Shown: one piece after another, positions 10,401 to 16,612 of the stretch
Position numbering within the stretch: position 1 is the stretch's first letter
How the letters are laid out: each line of letters starts with the position of its first letter
From: Gemmatimonadota bacterium
Lineage (GTDB): Bacteria > JAAXHH01
Assembly (NCBI GenBank): GCA_026702745.1
Contig: JAPPBT010000078.1
Coordinates: 1-64,000, forward strand
Reading direction: 5' to 3'
Length of the DNA stretch: 64,000 nucleotides
Notes under the pieces: generated by a model
The model's input: only the letters and a program-made list of their open reading frames with translations
Told to the model about the DNA's origin: nothing
Databases searched by the model: none
Translations under genes and position numbers: made by a program

Positions 10401-12281
10401 CTGCCCGGTGTAGACGAACGCGATCTTCGTCGGTTTCAGGGCGTGCTCGATCGGGCCCGCTTCAGTCAGTTCGGTGAGCCGTTCCCGCAATGAACCGGTG
10501 TCGTGGAAGGCAATGCCTGCACGGTGATCGAAATGGCTTCTTCCCACGCCTGACGTCCACGCCATATCCGACAGGAGCGCTTCCGGTCCAGCCTCGCCTT
10601 CGACGTCGCCGGAGTGCGATTCTTCGGCCAGTCCGGCCGGATCGGCCCGCTCTGTCTGTCCGGTCTGCCCGGTCCGCTCAGCCTGCTGGTCGAGCCAGGA
10701 CAGGTAGCGGCCGGCCAGTTCGCGCAACGCGCTTTCCGATTTACCCGACAGCGGAAGCAACCGGGCCTTGCGCGGTTCCAAGTCGTCGGACGGCACAGGC
10801 GCGCCATCCATCGATTCGGGCAATGAAGCGGCCACGGCGACCGGCGATCCGGCCACCGGCGATCCGGCGACCTCGCGGCCGCTGTCCCCTGCTTCATCCG
10901 GCGCGCGGTACTCCTCCACCACGATGTGGGCGTTGGTTCCGGAAATGCCGAAGGAGTTCACGCCCGCCATGCGCGTGCGCCCGGTGGAGCACGGCCAGTC
11001 CGTCATTTCCGTGGTAACCCGTATGGGAAGGTTATCCCAATCGATACCGGGGTTCGGGTCGTGGAAGTGGAGGTGCTTCGGGATCACCCCGTGTTTTACC
11101 ACCAGGGCGGCCTTGATCAGTCCGGCCACGCCCGCGGCCGACTCCAGGTGGCCGAGATTGGTTTTGACGGAACCCGTCAGCAGCGGATGATCGGCCTCGC
11201 GACCCCGGCAGTAGACTTCGGACACGGCGTCAATCTCTATCGGATCGCCCACGGTCGTACCGGTCCCGTGCGCCTCCAGGTATTCCACGTCCGTAGGTGA
11301 TACCCCCGCCTGGTCCAGCGCGTCTTCGATCACCCGGATGAGTGCGGGGGTATGGGGGACGGTCAGGCCCGTGCTGGCTCCGCCGTGGTTTATGGCCGAA
11401 CCGCGGATGACGCCCCAGATCCGATCGCCGTCGGCCTCCGCCTCGCTCAGCCGTTTCAGGACCACCACGCCGCAGCCTTCGCCCCGTACGTAGCCGTTCG
11501 CCGACGCGTCGAAGGTCTTGCACTGTCCATCCGGCGACAGCATCATGGAATCGGCGCGCAGTTCGTAGATACGGGGATTCAGGAGCGCTTGGACACCGCC
11601 TGCGAGGGCCAGGTCCGCCTTGCCGTGCTGCAGGTCCGACACCGCGTCATGGATCGACACCAGTGACGACGCGCAGGCGGCGTCCACCGCCTTGACGGGG
11701 CCCATCAGCCCCAGCACGAAGGCGACCCTGCCGCAGGTGCCGTTCAGGTTCGTCCCGCTCAGCGCGTAGAGACACGAGGCCGCGTCGGAGGGCCGGGTAG
11801 ATTCCAGGACCAGCATGCGATACTCGTCGTTGCTGATCCCAGTGTAGACCCCGGTACGGCTGCCTTTCAGGCTGTCCGGGTCGATCCCCGCGTCTTCCAG
11901 CGCCTGCCAGCTCGTCTCCAGTGTCATCCGCTGCTGCGGGTCCAGCAACTGCGCTTCGACCGGCGAGATCCGGAAGAAGGACTCGTCGAACTGGTCGATG
12001 TCGTCTACGAAGGCGCCGTACCGGCAACCGTCGCTGATCGCCGCGCCTTCCGGGAAGAGCGTGCCGATGCGTCCGGTACCCGATCCGGGGATGCCCTCGG
12101 TCACCGCGTTCCCGCCCGCTTCAAGCAGGCGCCAGAATGAATCCAGGTCCGGTGCGCCGGGGAACCGGCAGGCCATGCCGATGATCGCGATCGACTGCTC
12201 GTGCACGGCGTTTCCCTTCGTCCTTTCCCCGGATCGATTTGCCGCTTTCTCGCTCGCCCGTGGTGGTGTTTCGATCGACAT
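1410..12281 (-). CDS. Two-module type I polyketide synthase with incomplete second module
   Basis: A 3623-residue PKS. Module 1: KS 28-460 (Cys203, His338, His378), AT 618-940 (GHSVGE, Ser713; AFHS at 835-838 points to malonyl-CoA), DH 1009-1300 (His1041, Asp1210), C-methyltransferase about 1330-1690 (EVGAGTG 1538-1544), a structural region about 1730-1955, ER 1970-2285 (HAGAGGVGLAA), KR 2293-2530, ACP 2570-2650 (GMDSL, Ser2606). This KS-AT-DH-cMT-ER-KR-ACP order is that of highly reducing, often iterative, synthases. In the KR the usual Tyr is His2442 (GQANHAMAN). Module 2: KS 2728-3180 with Cys2920, His3055 and His3095 intact, then a shortened AT (3318-3570) whose GHSxGE is GRNGGE (Asn3414), then the post-AT linker and stop. 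There is no second ACP and no thioesterase. The gene follows E2 after a 50-bp gap and so belongs to the 2-oxoacid dehydrogenase operon. Product unknown. Confidence 0.95.
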   Translation of the reverse strand: MSIETPPRASEKAANRSGERTKGNAVHEQSIAIIGMACRFPGAPDLDSFWRLLEAGGNAVTEGIPGSGTGRIGTLFPEGAAISDGCRYGAFVDDIDQFDESFFRISPVEAQLLDPQQRMTLETSWQALEDAGIDPDSLKGSRTGVYTGISNDEYRMLVLESTRPSDAASCLYALSGTNLNGTCGRVAFVLGLMGPVKAVDAACASSLVSIHDAVSDLQHGKADLALAGGVQALLNPRIYELRADSMMLSPDGQCKTFDASANGYVRGEGCGVVVLKRLSEAEADGDRIWGVIRGSAINHGGASTGLTVPHTPALIRVIEDALDQAGVSPTDVEYLEAHGTGTTVGDPIEIDAVSEVYCRGREADHPLLTGSVKTNLGHLESAAGVAGLIKAALVVKHGVIPKHLHFHDPNPGIDWDNLPIRVTTEMTDWPCSTGRTRMAGVNSFGISGTNAHIVVEEYRAPDEAGDSGREVAGSPVAGSPVAVAASLPESMDGAPVPSDDLEPRKARLLPLSGKSESALRELAGRYLSWLDQQAERTGQTGQTERADPAGLAEESHSGDVEGEAGPEALLSDMAWTSGVGRSHFDHRAGIAFHDTGSLRERLTELTEAGPIEHALKPTKIAFVYTGQGSQWAGMGQALYEQEPVARAVLDRCEAVFQEVRGTSLLDVMFGRNEAEGPLNDTAWEQPALFALECALTALWSSVGVQPAVVMGHSVGELAAAHAAGVFSLEDGMRFAATRGTLLSGTDEGAMAAVFAPAERVASELEGLNGTSGGNDVSGGIKASTSTEVSGGIGCNISADNGSHQVVSGTVPAIEAVMKHFESAGIRARRLNTTRAFHSALVEPALDALEASLDGVTVNAPSIAVVSNLTGQAVAPDHAFDGAYWKRHAREPVAFAQSVGTLAVLGVDLVVEIGPHAILAPMAVSAWPDSPQTPAPAIVPSLSRPSGDTPETDKGSLLQAVASVYEAGQPIRFEGLFAGESRRRISLPGYPFQRQRHWVESSRQHRSTAGHPLLGERRESARGEITFETEVFPTDPVWLDDHRVFNRVLAPGALYGSMASAVSMLEQSGPISLEDMQLHNAMVFEDEETGENGRSIQVVLDAAEPASSRNLQIYSKGNEGIWTIHVEGRLAQGVPDQEAGKQVDLESLKDGLSPVDVAGYYRHRASTGVDLGPSFRTLGNAWSRPGEAVAEVALPESHDRDGLDVHPLVLDGCFQVMGVARNVAETEGGATYLPFGWERMWLAGPLPDRVVCHVLLSESSRGAETNPDETPEVLSGEMRIYDPDGALVGRLSGYTVKRATRAALLAAVEGVNDLLYEVVWRERPLAPGIEAADFFPSPSEVAGNAQSFTGYLTDAGVDPENRNALLTDLERWSWSRALASLEELGWQREKGEVVDPDDLRQALGVLPEHTRLFRRLFEMLARSGVMEEIDDGFRVAVGPEDPLPEHMPADLEAFAGWMKERYDQGQIEIGLFLRSGLALAEVLRGEEDPLTLLFSSGEPTAGDLYLKAPVARAANRMLTEAVQALVSTLPDGRRLRVIEVGAGTGSATASVLPELPDGRFAYTYTDISAGFFSEAEARFGDRGGAIDYRPLDIEKDPFEQGFEPHGYDLLIASNVLHATRYLTETLGHCRDLLAPSGHLIALENLSGLGWMDLTFGQLDGWWRFADDYRPHHALAGPDVWKQALGDAGFAEAEVLGPDGPDGTGAPGGPDGTGAPGGPSGPDASDTSNASTILDKGVIVAQGPAKVSEPAGTWILTEDRGGRAVELASALAARNQAVYLVREGDAADGLPAANGTGVVRTTAECGQRESWRTLIESLPKDVPFSGVVHLAGLDGPGAQATTVELAAEVQRAGACALALVQGLIDTDSTPSRGVWFITRGSQVLERELGGELAGAALWGFGKGVAREAPHLQPRMLDLDPAELAPDPDLVNELMYPDDENHIVFRRECRMVARLVRMGEESGRLDFPEDPEWVLAPDPAGVFDQPFVQPLPPRPLEPREVRVAVEAAGLNFWDVFRSLGFIEEGLLGREMCGVITEVGDEVSSVSVGDHVVGLGFGAFAPLMITHGDLVAPAPEGFSVSGLATVPSAFVSAALSFEYSGLEAGEKVLIHAGAGGVGLAAIQLVQAAGAEVHATASAPKQAYLRSLGVEHIYDSRTTEFGPEILEATDGEGVDVVLNSLTGEGFIDASLSCLKPDGRFVEMARRDILTGDEMAALRPDVAYDILELDVLKKTDPAWVGRVLRGIMGRLVSGELKPIIHSRWPLAEAGAALTFMRSARHLGKIVVTPPPLVTGRLKRDRTYLVTGGLGGIGCAVAGWLADRGAGTIVLNGRRQPDTEAEEAIQELRERGVSVQVELADVTDLDAVDAMLERMDRELTPLGGVIHSVGVLSDGALGNQRWENFETVLRPKILGAWHLHRATRDRDLDLFVLFSSRVGVMGNPGQANHAMANAFLDQLAGHRRALGLPGQAIAWGAWSEIGEAAEQKDRIESQRAALGGRWFTPQQGLRAMDRLVRQDGTHSVVMAMDWAVFEEAAESRPPLLEDLLAAAQEATEEATDSSSDDVLTRLRNTPSAERENVLVSFLQGEVQSVLRLSSTPAPTVGFFDLGMDSLMAVELRNRLNRALAGSYTAPNTLVFDYPDISSLATHLIDEIGDAELESDGPDSSGGAGSEAADSEVPAGSGRFAIAAPETPTGQESDASAAPEAPTGTESGISAAPAAPTGPAVGTVARTDNEGIAIIGMACRFPGAPDLNAFWNLLEKGTDAVADVRPDTGSESGSPGRTGQVGPDQVGPDQGGPSQGGPSQGGPDSGGEGWRRAGFIEGIDRFDARFFRVSPLEARSMDPQQRLLLETSWHAIEDAGVNPDGLRGSRTGVYTGIASSEYRDLMQSRGGGVNYLGTARSLAVSRISFLLGLEGPSVPLELNCASALFAVHQAVASLRLGEVDLALAGGVNTVLSPDITSEMAYLGMLSNQGRCYAFDARADGFVRGEGCGVVVLKRLSEAQADGDRIWGVIRGSATNQNGATAGPTVPNGPAQERVIQDALAQTDFDPAEVDYLEAHGAGSALGDPIEVQAAAAVYGRGRAPNRPLLVGSVKTNIGHLESAAGLAGLIKVVMAIRHERIPKQLHFESPNPNVDWDRLPVRVASEAVTWPAHPERPHRAAVSAFGISGANAHVVVEGYGARDDGAQSSETEIETAGTRQTVAVRLSPGVPEPQRDSARPGSRTSRLLPLSGKNPTALRELAGSYLSLLDRNLPAGSGEESEEEFLADLAWTASMGRSHFNCRNSVMFRNVATLREGLEAIASNEARSDAVESNGTNVTAATPKVAFVYDGWDDGWREFGKRLYDSEPVVQGVLDHCEALFRGETGTSLLDPLFDGEGTAPPIDDPDWTDPAAYALQCAITALWSSLDVRPSAVCGRNGGEIAAAQAAGAFTLDQGLRIALARGVALKAMEEACDANAAASKTRLEGISVSTPSLTIVSGATGNRVGAAEMADLDRWLQGTLEDEGSSLGEGSGQGEGSRAPARSLADLAVDTLIEIGSVSKFAAGIAEAWPEKPSDQAAAAPTLFGSLAHTADEIDGEEGDGFLQAVKTAYDIGLPVSPGGLFAGESRRRRALPGYPFQRRSFWIR
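3869..3958. repeat. 15-bp tandem repeat inside the PKS gene (KS2 N-terminal loop)
   Basis: About five imperfect copies of a 15-bp unit (TCGGCCCTCCCTGGC and relatives). Read on the minus strand they give a Gly-Gly-Pro-Ser-Gln / Val-Gly-Pro-Asp-Gln run at residues about 2780-2806, inserted between the KS start and the FIEGIDRFD motif. Unit length is a multiple of three, so copy-number change keeps the frame. Confidence 0.8.
4110..4250. repeat. 42-bp tandem repeat in the PKS ACP1-KS2 linker
   Basis: Three imperfect copies encode AAPETPTG, AAPEAPTG and AAPAAPTG blocks (residues about 2682-2720), a flexible Ala/Pro/Thr linker between module 1 ACP and module 2 KS. Confidence 0.65.
7132..7196. repeat. 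27-bp tandem repeat in the PKS methyltransferase-to-ER linker
   Basis: Two exact copies of a 27-bp unit (7132-7158, 7159-7185) plus a partial third. On the minus strand it encodes a Gly-Pro-Asp-Gly-Thr-Gly-Ala-Pro-Gly repeat around residues 1697-1720, just after the C-methyltransferase domain. Confidence 0.85.
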
Positions 12282-12331
12282 GATCGTCCCTTTCGTCTAC
12301 TGGGTCTTTACCGTCAACTGAGTCACATTCG

Positions 12332-13666
12332 TCAGCTGGGCCCGGTCTGGATGCCATCCGCCTTGTCGAATACCGATTCCGGTACTTCCGCCATTTGCTT
12401 GATCCGCTGCAGGAACCGGGCGGCCGGCGCGCCGTCCACGATCCTGTGGTCGAAGGTCAGGCTGAGCGCCATCATGCGGCGCACACCGGACTCCCCGCTC
12501 GATTCGTCGACAACGACCACCTTCGAAACCGTTCGCCCGAGCCCGAGAATCGCACACTGGGGATAATGTATGATCGGGGTGAAGGCGTCGACATCATACA
12601 TGCCCAGGTTGGTCAGGGTGAAGGTTCCGCCCTCGATCTGGTCGAGCGTCAGGCCGCCGTCCTGCGCGGCCTGAATCAGGCGTTTCGTTGTTGCCGAGAC
12701 CTCCTGGAGCGATTTGCCCGGAACATCTCTGATCACGGGCGCGATCACCCCGCCGGTGGTGTCCACCGCGATGCCGATGTGGATGCCTTCGTTCAGTACC
12801 ACGCCGTCGCGCCAGGAGGCATTCATGACGGGATGCTCGGTCAGCGCGACGGCGGTGATCCTGACCATCAGATCGTACCAGGACGGGCGGCAGGCACCTT
12901 CGAACAACGACGAAAGCGCGGTAACGTCCGCCTCGGTGTTCAGGGTGACCGGCGCCGTGGACTGATGGGATTCGGCCATCCGGCGGGCGATGACCTGCCT
13001 CATGTCGCCCTGGCCGGTGCCGGCCCTTCCGTCTGTCCCGTCCATTGTGCGATCGTGCCGACGGCCGGCTTCGTGTTGCCGTGCGGCTTCGTGCCGCCGG
13101 GCGTCGTCGTGCTGCCGGGCGGCTTCGAGCACGTCCCTTTCCACGATCCGGCCCGATCGTCCGGTGCCTTTCAACGACCGCCAGTCGATACCCGCGGAAT
13201 GTGCCGCGCGGCGGGCCCGGGGACTGATGGCGGGGGTGCCGCTTTCGCGGTCCGTTGTCACCGGCGTGGCTTGTTCGAGTACGGTCCCGGTTCCGGGTGC
13301 GGGCTCAGGTTCGAGAAATGATCCCCCGGCGAACGCCGTTCCCTCCGCGGGTCCGACGGCCACGCCCTCGCGTCCGGCATCGTCCGACCGGTCCGCGTTT
13401 GGATCAAAGGTCTCAATTTCGTGTTCGGCAACGACGAATCCCAGGAGCGTCCCCACGGGAACGGTCTGACCAGGCGGAGGAGATGCATTCGGGATTTTCA
13501 GCGTGCCGGTCTCGAAAGACTCGACCTCCGCCGCGGCCTTGTCGCCCTCGATCGTGCATACCATTTCGCCCTGGCGAACGGTCTCGCCGTCCTGTTTCAG
13601 CCATTCGACCAGCGTGCCTTCTTCCATGTTCCATCCCAGCCGCGGCATGACGATTTCGTAGGTCAT
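12332..13666 (-). CDS. Dihydrolipoamide acyltransferase (E2) of a 2-oxoacid dehydrogenase complex
   Basis: A 444-residue E2 that moves the acyl group from E1 via lipoate to CoA. An N-terminal lipoyl domain (residues 1-80) has the lipoylated lysine in EGDKAAAEV (about Lys43). A peripheral subunit-binding domain follows around 145-185 (SPRARRAAHSAG, GRSGRIVERDV). The C-terminal catalytic domain ends with the active-site DHRIVDG motif. The linker between them is rich in His, Arg and Ala (RRHEAARQHEAG). It starts 9 bp after the E1beta stop and is followed 50 bp later by the PKS, in a single operon. Acetyl, propionyl and branched-chain E2s look alike, so substrate is open. No E3 gene is nearby; a shared housekeeping E3 is the simplest assumption. 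Confidence 0.93.
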   Translation of the reverse strand: MTYEIVMPRLGWNMEEGTLVEWLKQDGETVRQGEMVCTIEGDKAAAEVESFETGTLKIPNASPPPGQTVPVGTLLGFVVAEHEIETFDPNADRSDDAGREGVAVGPAEGTAFAGGSFLEPEPAPGTGTVLEQATPVTTDRESGTPAISPRARRAAHSAGIDWRSLKGTGRSGRIVERDVLEAARQHDDARRHEAARQHEAGRRHDRTMDGTDGRAGTGQGDMRQVIARRMAESHQSTAPVTLNTEADVTALSSLFEGACRPSWYDLMVRITAVALTEHPVMNASWRDGVVLNEGIHIGIAVDTTGGVIAPVIRDVPGKSLQEVSATTKRLIQAAQDGGLTLDQIEGGTFTLTNLGMYDVDAFTPIIHYPQCAILGLGRTVSKVVVVDESSGESGVRRMMALSLTFDHRIVDGAPAARFLQRIKQMAEVPESVFDKADGIQTGPS

Positions 13667-13675
13667 GACCCGTTC

Positions 13676-14653
13676 CTATTCCGCGAGCAAGTCGCGGACG
13701 GCCCGTTTGATCGCCGCACGATCCGGAATGACGGCCTCCTCAAGCGTGGGGCTGTAGGGCGTGGGCACGTGGGCGCCATTGAGCCGCTTGATCGGCGCGT
13801 CGAGTTCGTCGAATCCGTGTTCGGTCACGCGGGCGGAGATCTCCGCGCCGATCCCGCACGGCATGAAGGTCTCGTCCACGATGAGCAGCCTGCCCGTCTT
13901 CCGCACGGACGCGAGGATGGTATCCACGTCCAGGGGCGCCACGGTGCGGGGATCGATGATCTCCAGGGAAATCCCTTCGGCGGACAGTTCCTCCGCGACC
14001 TGAAGGGCATGGTGGACCATGACGGTCAGCGCTACGACCGTGGCGTCGGTCCCCTCGCGAACGACCGCGGCCTGTCCGAAGGGCACCCGGTGCTCGCCAT
14101 CGGGCACGGGCCCTTTAAGGTTCAGCAGATGCCGGTGCTCCATGAAGAAAACGGGGTCCTCGCTGCGCAGCGCCGTGGCGAACAGGCCCTTCGCGTCCGA
14201 GGGATTGGAGGGCAGCGCCACGCGGAACCCCGGGATATGGACGAAGAAGGGATAGTAGCTGCCCGAATGGTGGGTCGCCGCGGAGTGGCCGATGCCGATG
14301 CAGCCCCGAAGCACCATGGGCATCTTCAGCCGGCCGTTGCTCATGTACTGCATCTTGGAGGTCTGGTTGATCAGTTCGCCCAGGCCGTCGAGGATGAAAT
14401 CCATAAACATGAAATCCACGACGGGCCGGGCGCCGGTCATGGCCGCGCCCGTGCACATCCCGATGAACCCCCGTTCGCTGATGGGCGTGTCGCAGAGCCT
14501 CAAGGGACCGTGCTTCTCGTAGAGGCCGGCCGTGGTCTCGAAGTTTCCGCCGCGTTCGCCCGCGCCTTCGCCGACCACGAATATGGCGGGGTCCGCGTCC
14601 ATGGCGTCGGACAGGGCTTCCCGCGCGGCTTCGGTGAAGGTCTTCTCGGTCAT
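13676..14653 (-). CDS. 2-oxoacid dehydrogenase E1 component, beta subunit
   Basis: A 325-residue transketolase-like E1 beta chain, partner of E1alpha in thiamine-diphosphate-dependent decarboxylation of a 2-oxoacid. It is recognised by EALSDAMDADPAIFVVGE at the N-terminus, TPISERGFIG, HHSGSYYPFF (the loop near the thiamine site) and the C-terminal transketolase domain with SLEIIDPRTVAPLD and KTGRLLIVDE. The ATG at 14653 overlaps the stop of the E1alpha gene by four bases (ATGA), typical of translational coupling. An upstream extension to 15271 in the same frame is antisense-like noise over E1alpha and was not used. Family members act on pyruvate, acetoin or branched-chain oxoacids; the sequence alone does not decide between these. 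Confidence 0.93.
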   Translation of the reverse strand: MTEKTFTEAAREALSDAMDADPAIFVVGEGAGERGGNFETTAGLYEKHGPLRLCDTPISERGFIGMCTGAAMTGARPVVDFMFMDFILDGLGELINQTSKMQYMSNGRLKMPMVLRGCIGIGHSAATHHSGSYYPFFVHIPGFRVALPSNPSDAKGLFATALRSEDPVFFMEHRHLLNLKGPVPDGEHRVPFGQAAVVREGTDATVVALTVMVHHALQVAEELSAEGISLEIIDPRTVAPLDVDTILASVRKTGRLLIVDETFMPCGIGAEISARVTEHGFDELDAPIKRLNGAHVPTPYSPTLEEAVIPDRAAIKRAVRDLLAE

Positions 14654-15636
14654 ACCGTCTCCCGGTACACGTGGCGGTCCGCCGTGCCGCCTTCGGGCCA
14701 GGGACTGGCAGCCGCTACCCTTTCCGCTTCTTCGACCTCCGCCCGGACGTCGGCTTCGATCCGGTCCAGGTCGGACTCCGACATCGTTTCCTCGGACAGG
14801 ATACGGCGCCGGAACCTCGAGATGGGGTCCTTCTCCCGCCACTCGGCGACTTCGTCCTCGGTGCGATACACGCCGGTGAGGCCCATTCCCTCGGCATGGG
14901 GACGGGTGCGGTACGTCTTCGCTTCGATAAGGGTCGGTCCCTCTCCCGCCCGCGCCCGCCCCAGCGCCTCGATGGCCGCCTCGTGCACGGCCAGTACGTC
15001 GTTGCCGTCCACGCCCACGCCTGGCATGCCGTAATTGGACGCACGCGAAGCCACGTCGGGGTTCCGGGATGCGTAGGAGAAGGCCACCTCGGTCGCGTAC
15101 AGATTGTTCTCGCAAACGAAGAGGACGGGCAGGTCGTAGATGGCGGCGAGATTCAGGCCCTCGTGGAAGGCGCCGTTCCCCACGGCGCCGTCGCCGAAGA
15201 AGGCCACGCCGACGCTGCCGTTTCCCAGCAGCCTGGCGCTGTACCCGGCGCCGGCGGCCTGCAGGATGCACGGACCCACGATTCCGCTCGTACCCATGAG
15301 ACCGATCTCCGGAGCGAAGAGGTGCATGCTGCCGCCCCGGCCGTGGGATATCCCCGTCTCCCGGCCGTACAGTTCGGCGATGAGCGCGGCCGGCGACACC
15401 CCCTTGGCCAGCGCGTGCCCGTGGCCCCGGTGCGTGCTGAAGACCGCGTCGTCATCGGTCAATCCGGCACAGATTCCGGCGGCTACGGCCTCCTCGCCGA
15501 CGTAGGTGTGGCAGGCGCCGTGGATCAAGCCGGACATGAAGGACCTCGCCAGCCGTTCTTCCACCGTCCGGATCGTGAACATGGTCCGGTACAGCCATCG
15601 ATGGCGTTCGAATCGATCCCCGCTGTCGGCAGACAT
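14650..15636 (-). CDS. 2-oxoacid dehydrogenase E1 component, alpha subunit
   Basis: A 328-residue E1 alpha chain that binds thiamine diphosphate. The Mg/ThDP motif is GDGAVGNGAFHEGLNLAA ending in CENN; THRGHGHALAKG and GRGGSMHLF are the usual PdhA/AcoA landmarks. ATG 15636 is preceded by a GGAGAGG ribosome site. It is the first gene of the E1alpha-E1beta-E2-PKS operon, reading left from a promoter in the 141-bp gap shared with the divergent oxygenase gene. Placed before a PKS, the complex may supply an acyl-CoA starter or extender precursor from a 2-oxoacid; that role is inference. Confidence 0.93.
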   Translation of the reverse strand: MSADSGDRFERHRWLYRTMFTIRTVEERLARSFMSGLIHGACHTYVGEEAVAAGICAGLTDDDAVFSTHRGHGHALAKGVSPAALIAELYGRETGISHGRGGSMHLFAPEIGLMGTSGIVGPCILQAAGAGYSARLLGNGSVGVAFFGDGAVGNGAFHEGLNLAAIYDLPVLFVCENNLYATEVAFSYASRNPDVASRASNYGMPGVGVDGNDVLAVHEAAIEALGRARAGEGPTLIEAKTYRTRPHAEGMGLTGVYRTEDEVAEWREKDPISRFRRRILSEETMSESDLDRIEADVRAEVEEAERVAAASPWPEGGTADRHVYRETV

Positions 15637-15677
15637 GGCCCTCTCCGGCTAAAAAACTTGCCCGTTGCACAGGCGCC

Positions 15678-15706
15678 TTTACATTGGGTCGTGAACATTC
15701 CATAAT
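15678..15706 (+). promoter_or_regulatory. Candidate promoter for the phytanoyl-CoA dioxygenase-like gene
   Basis: TTTACA (15678-15683) and CATAAT (15701-15706) with a 17-bp spacer. Start would be near 15713, leader about 65 nt. Its -10 overlaps that of the opposite-strand promoter. Confidence 0.45.
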
Positions 15707-15731
15707 ACAGACAGATCTTCACCAGTGGCAA
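15702..15731 (-). promoter_or_regulatory. Candidate promoter for the dehydrogenase-PKS operon
   Basis: On the minus strand TTGCCA (15731-15726) and TATTAT (15707-15702) with an 18-bp spacer. The predicted start is near 15695, about 60 nt before the E1alpha ATG. It shares its -10 bases with the plus-strand promoter, so RNA polymerase cannot occupy both at once. Confidence 0.5.
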
Positions 15732-15777
15732 GGTTGATTTTGCTCTTCCACGCGGATCCAAAAGAGAGAGATCGCCC

Positions 15778-16563
15778 ATGTCCGAGGCACGAACGGAAAC
15801 CCATCGCGGACTGACCGTGGAAGAAGTCGGCACGTTCCACGACCAGGGGTTCCTGGTGGCCGGCAAGTTGCTGGACGACGAGCACGTGGAAGCGCTCCGG
15901 ACGGAGTACGACCGCGTGTTCGAGACCGCGCGCGAAAGCGGCCGTTACCGCAACCTCTCCATCGATGACACGGAAGACAAGTCGCGCAAGCGCAATGCCC
16001 GGTCGCAGATGCTGCAGATCATGCAGATGTGCGAACGCAGCATCGAGTTCAGGAAACTGCTCTACCATGAGCCGATCCTGGACATCGTCGAGTCCCTGCT
16101 TGGACCCAACATCCAGTTGTTCCACGACCAGGCCCTCTACAAGCCGCCCCGGCAGGGCGGCCCCGTCTTCTGGCACCAGGACAACGGCTACTGGCAGTGT
16201 ACCCCCGCCAATCTGGTGAGCTGCTGGCTCACGCTGGACGACGTGGACGTGTCCAACGGGGCCATGCACCTGATTCCCGGGTCGCACCGGCTCCTGGTCA
16301 ACCACGAGCGGTCGGCCGAGACCGGCGCCCTCCTCGACCTGGGCGAAAAGGCCGAATCGGAGAAGGCGACGGTGGTCGACCTCCCCGCGGGCGGCGCCAT
16401 GTTCCATCACTGCCAGACCATGCACCACACCCCGGCCAACGTCACCGACCGGCCGCGCAGGGCCTTCGCCATCCACTACATGACACCCGGCACGAAGCGC
16501 ATGCGGGACGGGGCATACATCGATGTCTCCTTCGCCCACCCCATGCTGCGGATGCGGGTATAG
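15778..16563 (+). CDS. Phytanoyl-CoA dioxygenase (PhyH) family Fe(II)/2-oxoglutarate oxygenase
   Basis: A 261-residue member of the PhyH family. The iron ligands are visible as HQD (His133, Asp135) and a distal His in the MHHTPANV segment (216/217), with RPRR (225-228) providing the 2-oxoglutarate-binding Arg. Because Asp is present in the facial triad, a hydroxylase is expected rather than an SyrB2-type halogenase, in which Ala or Gly replaces it. GAMHLIPGSH is a family landmark. It is divergent from the dehydrogenase-PKS operon and 49 bp upstream of a second oxygenase gene, so the two are probably co-transcribed. A tailoring role on the PKS product is possible but unproven; such enzymes are numerous in some uncultured marine phyla and often stand alone. 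Confidence 0.88.
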   Translation: MSEARTETHRGLTVEEVGTFHDQGFLVAGKLLDDEHVEALRTEYDRVFETARESGRYRNLSIDDTEDKSRKRNARSQMLQIMQMCERSIEFRKLLYHEPILDIVESLLGPNIQLFHDQALYKPPRQGGPVFWHQDNGYWQCTPANLVSCWLTLDDVDVSNGAMHLIPGSHRLLVNHERSAETGALLDLGEKAESEKATVVDLPAGGAMFHHCQTMHHTPANVTDRPRRAFAIHYMTPGTKRMRDGAYIDVSFAHPMLRMRV

Positions 16564-16612
16564 GACCGCACGTCCAGCGCGTAATAGTTAGCCCGCGCAC
16601 AGGGAGATTGAA

